DNA of 6,088 nt from Prevotellaceae bacterium (lineage in GTDB: Bacteria; Bacteroidota; Bacteroidia; Bacteroidales; Bacteroidaceae). The translations under genes were made by a program, and so were the position numbers. The notes beneath the pieces are model-generated. The model did not search any database. It was not told the origin of the DNA and saw only the letters and a program-made list of their open reading frames with translations. The stretch covers positions 1 through 6,088 of the forward strand of contig JAISIB010000071.1 in NCBI GenBank assembly GCA_031262265.1. The letters run 5' to 3'. Positions 1-6,088 of the stretch are shown piece by piece (within the stretch, counting starts at the first letter, position 1; every line of letters starts with the position of its first letter).

Positions 1-463
1 CGAGGCACCTGCCGCCAATATGCAGTGTCCCCGCTTCGCCAATGAGGATTTGCTTTACTGGGATGCAGGCGGCAGCCTTAGTTACGACCATAAGGATAAA
101 TTCTCGTTCGCACTGGCAGGCAGATACTATCACTGGCAGTCTACCGAAACGTACGACGGCAGCGACAATTACAACCCCGTAGGCTCTTGGCGTCCACGCT
201 TCCGTATCAACGCCCGAGTATATGCGCGCCTCACGACACAGTGGACGTTGAACATAGAATACGAATACGCCGAGCGTCAAATGGACGAGCTGGGTAGTAT
301 CAATGATTTAGGAGTTCGCGCCACATTTGCCTTGCTACCCAACGTATCATTGTACGCTCGGTTCGGCAATCTACTGGACAGTCGCGGCAGATACTACTTA
401 GATTGGACGAACCACCCTTCACAAGGCATTCATTTCGTAGGCGGATTGGTGTTCTCCTTATAA
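1..463 (+). CDS. C-terminal part of an outer-membrane beta-barrel protein, probably TonB-dependent receptor type (5' end outside window)
   Basis: The reading frame is open from the left edge (first complete codon at position 2) to TAA at 461-463, so the ATG at 20 is an internal Met and the gene is truncated by the window. About 153 residues are visible. They show the alternating polar/aromatic pattern of transmembrane beta-strands, with loops between them rich in Asp, Asn, Gly and Tyr. Near the end, the stretch reading RFGNLLDSRGRYY resembles the 'NLLN..Y..Y' segment before the last strand of Bacteroidota TonB-dependent receptors. The final strand ends in GGLVFSL. A terminal Phe is usual for BAM-assembled barrels; here Phe is third from last and Leu is last. 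The plug domain, TonB box and signal peptide would lie upstream, so the substrate cannot be judged. A promoter lies right after the stop codon, so this gene probably belongs to a separate transcription unit. Barrel assignment is fairly sure; the exact family is an inference. Confidence 0.72.
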   Translation, partial: EAPAANMQCPRFANEDLLYWDAGGSLSYDHKDKFSFALAGRYYHWQSTETYDGSDNYNPVGSWRPRFRINARVYARLTTQWTLNIEYEYAERQMDELGSINDLGVRATFALLPNVSLYARFGNLLDSRGRYYLDWTNHPSQGIHFVGGLVFSL

Positions 464-464
464 A

Positions 465-497
465 ATTGTCAGAAAACAAACTTTTTCCGTAATTTTG
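465..497 (+). promoter_or_regulatory. Bacteroidota-type promoter for the GNAT-parE-coaD-S41 gene run
   Basis: TAATTTTG at 490-497 is a perfect match to the TAnnTTTG -7 element of the Bacteroidota primary sigma factor. ATTG at 465-468 matches three of four bases of the TTTG -33 element, with a 21-base spacer, within the usual range. Transcription would start near 503, giving a 5' untranslated leader of roughly 110 bases before the ATG at 612. The -33 element sits directly after the stop codon of the upstream barrel gene. The match is read by eye from the consensus; no start site has been shown. Confidence 0.55.
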
Positions 498-545
498 CCG
501 GATATTAACAAAATAAGCGCGTTTCTAACTAAATTTTCCTCGTCA

Positions 546-559
546 GATAATCAATTATC
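546..559. promoter_or_regulatory. Perfect 6-2-6 inverted repeat in the leader, possible operator
   Basis: GATAAT (546-551) and ATTATC (554-559) are exact reverse complements separated by CA. A two-base loop is too tight for an RNA hairpin, so if the dyad matters it would more likely be a protein-binding site on DNA. It lies about 50 bases downstream of the predicted promoter, where a bound dimeric regulator could block transcription. In AT-rich intergenic DNA a dyad this short can occur by chance, so confidence is low. Confidence 0.2.
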
Positions 560-561
560 AA

Positions 562-589
562 AGCGGGTAAATTATTAATGAAAGCCGCT
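562..589 (+). other. Possible hairpin in the 5' leader upstream of the GNAT gene
   Basis: AGCGG (562-566) pairs with CCGCT (585-589) across an 18-base AT-rich loop. AATT at 553-556 could pair with AATT at 590-593 to extend the stem past a five-base bulge. It ends about 22 bases before the ATG at 612 and has no T-run after it, so it is not a terminator. The stem is short and the loop long; it may be fortuitous. Confidence 0.15.
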
Positions 590-611
590 AATTAGACAAA
601 CAAACGACTAT

Positions 612-1748
612 ATGGCTGTAACAATAGAGAAGGTCACAACGACGAAAGCCCTCCATCGGTTTATCAACTTCAATACAAAGCTATACAAAGGGAATCCGTA
701 CAGTGTGCCCGACCTTTATGACGATATGGTCAACACGTTTTCCCGCCAAAAGAATCCTGCGTTTGAGTTCTGCGAAGCCGATTATTTTTTAGCCTATCGC
801 GACGGGAAAATCATCGGGCGCACAGCCGCCATTATCAATCACAAAGCGAATGAACGTTGGAAGATAAAAGTCGTTCGTTTCGGCTGGATCGATTTTATAG
901 ATGACCAAGAGGTCTCAGCCGCCTTGTTACAAGCCGTTTCCGATTGGGGAAAGGAACGCGGTATGACGGAAATACAAGGACCGCTCGGGTTTACGGATTT
1001 CGATGCGGAAGGTATGCTCATAGAAGGCTTCGATCAGTTGGGTACGATGGCTACTACGTACAATTACCCATACTATCCCGTTCATTTGGAACGGATGGGC
1101 TATCGAAAAGATGCCGACTGGATTGAATTTAAAATATACATCCCGGACGGAATCCCTGAGAAACACCAACGTATCTCGGAGATGATTCTCAAAAGATACG
1201 ATCTGCGCATCAAGAAATATACTTCTGCGAAAGCGTTGGCAGCCGAATATGGACAGGCCATCTTTAATTTGATGAACGAGGCATATAGCCCGTTGTACGG
1301 ATACTCTCCGTTGTCGCAACGACAAATAGACCATTACGTGCGTATGTACCTGCCTATTTTAGATTTGCGCATGGTTACGCTCGTCACCGACGCACAAGGA
1401 CAACTGGTCGCCGCCGGTATTTCGATGCCCTCGCTCTCTCGTGCTTTGCAGAAAGCGCGCGGACGCCTTTTGCCCATGGGATGGTGGCATCTGCTCCGCT
1501 TGCTTTTCTTGAAGAAATACGATCCGGTACTCGATCTTATGTTAGTAGCCGTCAAACCTTCGTACCAAGGCAAAGGAGTCAATGCCTTGCTTTTCTACGA
1601 CCTGATCCCCATCTATAAATCATTGGGCTTCGAGTATGCGGAAAGTAACCCCGAGTTGGAAATCAACGACAAAGTACAAGCGCAATGGGGCTATTTCAAA
1701 ACAGAACAACACAAGCGCCGTCGCGCCTATATTAAAAAAATAGACTAA
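612..1748 (+). CDS. GNAT-superfamily N-acyltransferase of unknown substrate, tandem-domain architecture
   Basis: The protein has 378 residues, about twice the length of a single GNAT domain. The C-terminal half carries the acyl-CoA-binding motif: strand LDLMLVAVKPSY (307-318), then Q319-G-K-G322-V-N-A325, then the helix and the strand around GFEYAESNPE (339-348). It ends in a basic tail with HKRRRAYIKKI. The N-terminal half repeats the same order of elements: YFLAYRDGKIIGRTAAI (58-74), strand RFGWIDF (89-95), helix 99-116 and strand TEIQGPLGF (119-127). It lacks the Q/RxxGxG loop, so it probably does not bind acyl-CoA. Between the halves' core elements, residues 280-302 form a basic, Trp/Leu-rich stretch. 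No signal peptide is seen, so the protein is cytosolic. I recognise this as a widespread uncharacterised GNAT-like family but cannot give a substrate. The ATG at 612 is preceded by A-rich sequence without a Shine-Dalgarno. The gene is first in the run, 9 bases before parE. Confidence 0.8.
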   Translation: MAVTIEKVTTTKALHRFINFNTKLYKGNPYSVPDLYDDMVNTFSRQKNPAFEFCEADYFLAYRDGKIIGRTAAIINHKANERWKIKVVRFGWIDFIDDQEVSAALLQAVSDWGKERGMTEIQGPLGFTDFDAEGMLIEGFDQLGTMATTYNYPYYPVHLERMGYRKDADWIEFKIYIPDGIPEKHQRISEMILKRYDLRIKKYTSAKALAAEYGQAIFNLMNEAYSPLYGYSPLSQRQIDHYVRMYLPILDLRMVTLVTDAQGQLVAAGISMPSLSRALQKARGRLLPMGWWHLLRLLFLKKYDPVLDLMLVAVKPSYQGKGVNALLFYDLIPIYKSLGFEYAESNPELEINDKVQAQWGYFKTEQHKRRRAYIKKID

Positions 1749-1757
1749 CCGTAGCGA

Positions 1758-3635
1758 ATGGAAGAACAGACCTTACGAATAGAAAATCAAGAGAACGTCA
1801 GCTATACCGACGAGAACATTCGTCACCTGAGCGACATGGAGCACGTGCGTACGCGCCCGGGTATGTACATCGGAAAGCTGGGAGACGGAGCGCACGCCGA
1901 AGATGGTATCTACGTGCTGCTGAAAGAAGTGATAGACAACAGCATCGATGAATTTAAGATGCAATCGGGTAAACGCATCGAGATTAGTCTCGAAGACAAC
2001 AAACGCATTAGCGTGCGCGACTACGGACGCGGTATCCCGCAGGGTAAGCTAATTGACGCCGTCAGCGTACTAAATACCGGCGGCAAATACGATAGTAAAG
2101 CTTTCAAGAAGAGTGTCGGACTCAACGGCGTAGGTTTGAAAGCCGTCAACGCCCTTAGTTCCCATTTTGAAGTAAGAAGCTACCGCGAAGGACGTGTCAG
2201 AGCAGCCGTTTTCAGTCAAGGAAATTTAGTTTCGGACGAGACGCGCGATCTAAACGACCGTGCAGAAGAGTCCGGCACCTATGTTTTCTTTGAACCTGAC
2301 GACACGCTGTTCCTGAACTACGAGTTTCAACCGGAATTCATATTAACGATGCTCCGTAACTACACCTATTTAAATACAGGACTGGCGATTATCTTTAACA
2401 AACAGCGCATCGTTTCACGAAACGGGTTGGTGGATTTACTAAACGACAACATGACGGCGACAAGTCTCTATCCGATTATACAACTGAAAGGAGATGATAT
2501 AGAAATCGCCTTCACGCATACCGGACAATACGGAGAAGAATATTATTCCTTCGTCAATGGTCAGCATACCACACAAGGCGGTACGCACCAGAGTGCTTTT
2601 AAGGAACATCTTGCGCGTACCATCAAAGAATTTTATAGTAAGAACTTCGATTATTCGGACATCCGCAACGGAATTGTGGCAGCCATCGCCGTCAATATTG
2701 AGGAGCCGATGTTCGAGAGCCAGACGAAAATTAAACTCGGATCAACGAATATGTCGCCGGGCGGCACGAGTGTCAACAAATATATCGGAGATTTTATCAA
2801 GCAGGAGCTGGATAATTACCTGCACAAGCATACGGATATAGCGGAAGTGCTGCTACAAAAGATTCAAGAATCCGAGAAAGAGCGCAAAGCCATCGCCGGC
2901 GTAACGAAGTTGGCGCGCGAACGGGCAAAGAAAGCCAATCTGCACAATCGCAAACTACGCGATTGCCGTATTCACCTCAGTGATGTGAAGGGGAATATGC
3001 AACAGGAATCCTCCATCTTTATTACCGAAGGAGACTCTGCCAGCGGTTCTATTACGAAGAGCCGCGACGTGAATACGCAGGCTGTTTTTAGTTTGCGCGG
3101 AAAACCGCTGAACTCGTACGGACTCACTAAGAAAGTTGTCTACGAGAACGAAGAATTCAACTTATTGCAGGCTGCGCTTAACATTGAGGACGGATTGGAA
3201 GGATTACGTTATAACCGTGTGATCATTGCCACCGATGCGGATGTGGACGGCATGCATATCCGGTTGCTCATGATTACTTTTTTCTTGCAATTCTTTCCTG
3301 ATCTGATCAAAAAGGGACATGTGCATATCCTGCAAACTCCGCTATTTCGTGTACGCAACAAACGGAAAACCATTTACTGTTATAGTGAAGAAGAACGTTT
3401 ATCCGCTATTAAGGAACTCAGTCCGAACCCTGAAATTACCAGATTCAAGGGGCTGGGAGAGATTTCTCCCGATGAGTTCCGCAATTTTATCGGTACGGAC
3501 ATGCGTCTGGAACAAGTCACGCTTCGCAAAACAGACCTCGTCAAAGATTTGTTGGAGTTCTACATGGGAAAGAATACCATGCAACGCCAAGAGTTTATTA
3601 TTGACAATTTGGTGATTGAAGAAGATATCGCATAA
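1758..3635 (+). CDS. parE: DNA topoisomerase IV subunit B (ParE)
   Basis: This is the ATPase/TOPRIM subunit of a type IIA topoisomerase, which pairs with ParC to unlink daughter chromosomes. The GHKL ATPase domain comes first: EVIDNSIDE (57-65, with Glu57 the likely catalytic base and Asn61 the Mg site), DYGRGIP (88-94), GGKYD (108-112) and the ATP lid VGLNGVGLKAVNALS (120-134). The transducer domain carries QTKIKLG (322-328), whose Gln322 and Lys324 should contact ATP phosphate. The TOPRIM domain has TEGDSASG (423-430, Glu424) and the acidic triad DADVDG (493-498), followed by RFKGLGEISPDEF (562-574). At 625 residues it is complete and lacks the large TOPRIM insertion of proteobacterial GyrB. 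Length and motif wording such as LRGKPLN (446-452) fit Bacteroidota ParE better than GyrB; GyrB is the main alternative. It starts 9 bases after the GNAT gene with no Shine-Dalgarno. parC is not in the window. Confidence 0.93.
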   Translation: MEEQTLRIENQENVSYTDENIRHLSDMEHVRTRPGMYIGKLGDGAHAEDGIYVLLKEVIDNSIDEFKMQSGKRIEISLEDNKRISVRDYGRGIPQGKLIDAVSVLNTGGKYDSKAFKKSVGLNGVGLKAVNALSSHFEVRSYREGRVRAAVFSQGNLVSDETRDLNDRAEESGTYVFFEPDDTLFLNYEFQPEFILTMLRNYTYLNTGLAIIFNKQRIVSRNGLVDLLNDNMTATSLYPIIQLKGDDIEIAFTHTGQYGEEYYSFVNGQHTTQGGTHQSAFKEHLARTIKEFYSKNFDYSDIRNGIVAAIAVNIEEPMFESQTKIKLGSTNMSPGGTSVNKYIGDFIKQELDNYLHKHTDIAEVLLQKIQESEKERKAIAGVTKLARERAKKANLHNRKLRDCRIHLSDVKGNMQQESSIFITEGDSASGSITKSRDVNTQAVFSLRGKPLNSYGLTKKVVYENEEFNLLQAALNIEDGLEGLRYNRVIIATDADVDGMHIRLLMITFFLQFFPDLIKKGHVHILQTPLFRVRNKRKTIYCYSEEERLSAIKELSPNPEITRFKGLGEISPDEFRNFIGTDMRLEQVTLRKTDLVKDLLEFYMGKNTMQRQEFIIDNLVIEEDIA

Positions 3636-3654
3636 TCAAACTTCGCTTCGCACA

Positions 3655-4110
3655 ATGAAAAAAAGAGCTATCTTTCCGGGCACATTCGACCCGTTTACGC
3701 TCGGTCATTACTCCGTAGTGACGCGCGCCTTGACATTTATGGACGAAATCGTCATCGGTATCGGTATCAACGAGAATAAAAACGCGTACTTCCCTGTCGA
3801 AAGACGTCTGCGCATGATTAGTGAACTGTTTCAAGACGACCCTCGCATCATCGTGCGCTCGTATGATTGCCTGACCATAGATTTTGCGCGCCACATGGAA
3901 GCCGAATTTATCATTCGCGGCATCCGTACGGTGAAAGACTTCGAGTATGAAGAGACTATCGCCGACGTCAATCGCAAGCTGGCAGGCGTGGAAACTATTT
4001 TGCTGTTTACCGAACCGGAATTGACGTGCATTAGTTCGACGACCGTACGCGAATTGCTCAGTTACAACAAAGATATTAGCATGTTCTTACCCAAAGGGAT
4101 GAAGATATGA
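3655..4110 (+). CDS. coaD: Phosphopantetheine adenylyltransferase (CoaD)
   Basis: CoaD transfers AMP from ATP to 4'-phosphopantetheine, giving dephospho-CoA, the penultimate step of coenzyme A synthesis in the cytosol. The 151-residue product has the nucleotidyltransferase signature GTFDPFTLGH (9-18), with His18 at the position of the catalytic His in the E. coli enzyme. Lys42 lies in ENKNAYF. Arg88 and Arg91 lie in the RGIRTVKDFEYE stretch, and ISSTTVREL (126-134) is the C-terminal ATP-binding motif. An in-frame ATG at 3616 would add 13 residues and overlap the end of parE. I prefer 3655, because the protein then begins MKKRAIFPGTFDP, aligning residue for residue with E. coli CoaD, and the family is normally 150-165 residues. 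The gap to parE is 19 bases. The stop overlaps the next start by four bases (ATGA at 4107-4110), suggesting coupled translation. Confidence 0.95.
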   Translation: MKKRAIFPGTFDPFTLGHYSVVTRALTFMDEIVIGIGINENKNAYFPVERRLRMISELFQDDPRIIVRSYDCLTIDFARHMEAEFIIRGIRTVKDFEYEETIADVNRKLAGVETILLFTEPELTCISSTTVRELLSYNKDISMFLPKGMKI

Positions 4111-5681
4111 GCCGCAGAATTATTTTTCCGACTATCCTCTTCCTATATGCGACCGGCTTATTTGCACAATCGGCTTCGTTGGAGTTGCGAAAACTGCAAT
4201 TTGCTGAAATGGCCGTTGAGGCTCTGTACGTAGATAGCGTCGATGAGAAAAAACTCGTCGAATCTGCGATTCGCGGGATGCTTCGCGAGCTTGATCCGCA
4301 CTCAGAGTATGCAACGGCCGAAGAAGTTCAGCGAATGAACGAACCTTTGACGGGTAATTTTGAAGGTATCGGTGTACAGTTTACCTTGTTGGAAGATACG
4401 ATGCTCGTTATTCAAACGATCAGCGGAGGGCCATCGGAAAAAGTAGGCATTCGTGCGGGCGACAGAATCATTGCCGTCAACGATACGGCAATTGCCGGCG
4501 TAAAGATGAGCCAAGACGAAATTATGAGTCGCCTACGCGGCGCAAAGGGATCAAAGGTAAATTTGCGCGTCGTACGCCGCTCCGTTGAAAAACCGTTGTT
4601 GTTCACCGTCGTACGCGATAAGATTCCTATCCACAGTTTGGATGCCGCGTACCTGATTCGCCCGCATATCGGATACATCCGGTTGAATCGTTTCGCAGCC
4701 ACTACGCATGAAGAATTTTGCGAAGCCCTCCGTCAACTGATTCAAGCAGGTGCGCGCGATTTGATACTTGATTTGCAAGGCAATGGCGGCGGCTACTTGC
4801 AAGCAGCTACGGCATTAGCCAACGAAGTATTGGAAGATAATGAACTAATCGTGTATATCGAGGGTCGCCGCACAGGACGTCAAAACTATAACGCACGAGG
4901 AAACGGCATGTTTCGTACGGGGAAATTGGCCGTACTTATAGACGAATACAGCGCATCGGCCAGCGAAATCGTCGCAGGTGCGGTGCAGGATTGGGACAGA
5001 GGCCTTATTATCGGAAGACGTTCGTTCGGTAAGGGATTGGTGCAGCGTCCGATAGACTTACCCGACGGTTCCATGATTCGATTGACTACGGCTCGTTACT
5101 ACACGCCTTCGGGGCGTTGTATCCAGAAACCGTATACGGCCAACGACGAACAAGGTTATGAAAACGAACTGAATGAACGCTATCTACACGGGGAGTTGTT
5201 GTACGCAGACAGTATTCAGATGCCGACCGGAGATTCTTTGAAATACGAAACACGCAAGCTACATCGTACCGTTTACGGCGGCGGCGGCATCATGCCCGAC
5301 ATCTTCGTGCCCCTTGACACGACAACCGTTTACACCCGCTACCACCGTGCAATCGTTAACCAAGGCGTTCTGCTCAAAGCCGTTGATCATTATATTGAGA
5401 TGAACCGAGCGGAGATGGAAATCCGCTATCGTGATTTTGATAAGTACTACACCGAGTTTACCGTAGATGATGACTTGCTCGAATATCTGCGTTCGGAAGC
5501 CGACAAAGCCGGTATCCCTTTCGACGAAGCTCAGTATATAAAAGCCTTGCCGCTGATTCGCTTACAATTAAAAGCTTATATCGCCCGCGATTTCTGGGAC
5601 ATGAATGCTTTCTTCCGTATTTTCAATGAAACGGACAACACCGTTCTACGCGCCGTAGCCGCTTTGTCTGACGAAAAGTAA
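4107..5681 (+). CDS. S41 family C-terminal processing peptidase with PDZ domain (Ctp/Prc type)
   Basis: This is an exported serine protease of the tail-specific (Ctp/Prc) type, which trims or degrades proteins at the C terminus in the periplasm. The 524-residue product opens with an apparent Sec signal peptide (basic SRR, hydrophobic core 5-19, likely cut after Ala20). No Cys follows, so it is not a lipoprotein. A PDZ domain spans about 85-165 (GIGVQF at 87-92, GIRAGDRIIAVN at 114-125). The peptidase core has DLQGNGGGYL (222-231, oxyanion region) and YSASASEIVAGAVQD (281-295) with catalytic Ser284. SFGKGLVQ (306-313) follows, with Lys309 as general base 25 residues on and Gln313 four beyond it. 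All three expected residues are present. After about residue 340 comes a roughly 180-residue charged tail including YGGGGIMPDIFVPLD (390-404). I believe this tail is common in Bacteroidota homologues. The ATG overlaps the coaD stop; the usual annotation is S41 family peptidase. Confidence 0.92.
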   Translation: MSRRIIFPTILFLYATGLFAQSASLELRKLQFAEMAVEALYVDSVDEKKLVESAIRGMLRELDPHSEYATAEEVQRMNEPLTGNFEGIGVQFTLLEDTMLVIQTISGGPSEKVGIRAGDRIIAVNDTAIAGVKMSQDEIMSRLRGAKGSKVNLRVVRRSVEKPLLFTVVRDKIPIHSLDAAYLIRPHIGYIRLNRFAATTHEEFCEALRQLIQAGARDLILDLQGNGGGYLQAATALANEVLEDNELIVYIEGRRTGRQNYNARGNGMFRTGKLAVLIDEYSASASEIVAGAVQDWDRGLIIGRRSFGKGLVQRPIDLPDGSMIRLTTARYYTPSGRCIQKPYTANDEQGYENELNERYLHGELLYADSIQMPTGDSLKYETRKLHRTVYGGGGIMPDIFVPLDTTTVYTRYHRAIVNQGVLLKAVDHYIEMNRAEMEIRYRDFDKYYTEFTVDDDLLEYLRSEADKAGIPFDEAQYIKALPLIRLQLKAYIARDFWDMNAFFRIFNETDNTVLRAVAALSDEK

Positions 5682-5687
5682 GCGATT

Positions 5688-6088
5688 GTGAACCGGATAT
5701 TATCCATCGTCAAGCCATACACGCACGTCATTGTCGCATGCCTGTACAATATCTGTTTATCCTACCTGCTACTGTTCTTGGCGCGGGTACTATTTTACGC
5801 GATCAACTATTCTTATTTTGCCGATCTCAGTGGCAACGAACTATGGGCTATATGGCGCGGCGGACTAAGTTTTGACACGGCAGCCATCGGATACTTGGAT
5901 AGCTTGTATATCCTGCTGATGCTGATTCCCCTGCACTACAAAGAAAACAAGAACTACCAACTTACTGCCAAAATCGTCTTTATCTGCTTCAACGGAGTCG
6001 GTCTGATAATGAACTTAGCGGACGCCGTCTATTTCCAATATACGAACCGGCGCACCACAGCCTCTATCTTTTCCGAATTTCAACACGA
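5688..6088 (+). CDS. LTA-synthase-like/sulfatase-family membrane protein, N-terminal part (3' end outside window)
   Basis: The frame starts after the S41 stop and stays open to the right edge: 133 codons plus two bases. The only reasonable start is GTG at 5688. The frame upstream is closed by the S41 TAA at 5679-5681, with GCG ATT between, and the first in-frame ATG lies well inside. Three hydrophobic segments are seen at about 13-38, 65-83 and 94-112. The GGLSFDTAAIGYLD stretch (58-71) and DAVYFQYTNRRTT (112-124) match the membrane domain preceding the alkaline-phosphatase-like catalytic domain of LTA synthase/phosphoglycerol transferase homologues. That catalytic part, with its nucleophilic Thr or Ser and metal ligands, is outside the window. 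Known relatives transfer phosphoglycerol or phosphoethanolamine from lipids to envelope polymers. Lipoteichoic acid is not expected in a Gram-negative cell, so the acceptor here is unknown. It follows the S41 gene by six bases, with no Shine-Dalgarno. Confidence 0.75.
   Translation, partial: MNRILSIVKPYTHVIVACLYNICLSYLLLFLARVLFYAINYSYFADLSGNELWAIWRGGLSFDTAAIGYLDSLYILLMLIPLHYKENKNYQLTAKIVFICFNGVGLIMNLADAVYFQYTNRRTTASIFSEFQH

Noticed and set aside
20..463. Treating the ATG at 20 as the start of a complete 147-residue protein
   Set aside because: The frame stays open to the left edge and the product looks like only the last strands of a large barrel with no signal peptide, so this is a truncated gene.
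472..487. GAAAA...TTTTC hairpin after the barrel gene, considered as an intrinsic terminator
   Set aside because: The stem is only five pairs and almost all A-T, with no following T-run. It also lies between the -33 and -7 promoter elements. No terminator can be supported here.
927..1334. 135-codon open frame on the minus strand inside the GNAT gene
   Set aside because: It lies wholly antisense to a gene with clear family motifs, and its translation has no recognisable domain. It is best explained as a shadow of the coding strand.
2557..2841. 94-codon + strand frame inside parE
   Set aside because: It is out of frame with a full-length, motif-complete ParE, and its product is rich in Arg and Ser like typical frame-shifted coding sequence.
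4412..4702. 96-codon minus-strand frame inside the S41 peptidase gene, with several similar ones nearby
   Set aside because: These are antisense to the PDZ and peptidase core, with no domain, no promoter and mutual overlap. They are shadows.
1..6088. Search for a mobile element, defence island, CRISPR array, RNA gene or biosynthetic cluster
   Set aside because: No direct-repeat arrays, transposase or integrase motifs, inverted terminal repeats or RNA-gene signatures were seen. The genes are tightly spaced, on one strand, and look housekeeping.

Overview
The window looks like ordinary chromosome of a Bacteroidota bacterium, most likely order Bacteroidales. The evidence is as follows. A sigma-ABfr-type promoter (TAnnTTTG at -7) precedes the main gene run. 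No start codon has a recognisable Shine-Dalgarno sequence. The ParE protein carries wording I associate with Bacteroidota, such as LRGKPLN. An outer-membrane barrel protein of the TonB-receptor kind sits next door, and an LTA-synthase-like membrane sulfatase occurs in a setting that otherwise looks Gram-negative. I cannot name a genus from the sequence alone. All genes are on the + strand, and I see no mobile element, CRISPR array, tRNA, rRNA or foreign-looking island.

Layout. Positions 1-463 hold the C-terminal end of an outer-membrane beta-barrel protein whose start lies upstream of the window. An AT-rich gap (464-611) carries a good promoter match, a short perfect dyad and a possible 5'-UTR hairpin. 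A tight same-strand run follows: a 378-residue GNAT-type acyltransferase of unknown substrate (612-1748), parE for topoisomerase IV subunit B (1758-3635), coaD for phosphopantetheine adenylyltransferase (3655-4110), an exported S41 processing peptidase with a PDZ domain (4107-5681), and the first 133 codons of an LTA-synthase/sulfatase-family membrane protein that starts at GTG 5688 and runs off the right edge. The gaps are 9, 19, -4 and 6 bases, so the five genes are probably one transcription unit driven from the promoter near 490.

How the genes relate. The unit mixes chromosome decatenation (ParE), the penultimate step of coenzyme A synthesis (CoaD), periplasmic proteolysis (S41 peptidase) and envelope modification (sulfatase family). 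A GNAT enzyme, which would consume acyl-CoA, leads the run. This looks like a housekeeping growth and envelope operon rather than a dedicated defence or biosynthetic system. Its least understood members are the tandem-GNAT-like first gene and the truncated sulfatase-family gene at the end. I did not find a convincing new biological system, and the findings are scored accordingly.
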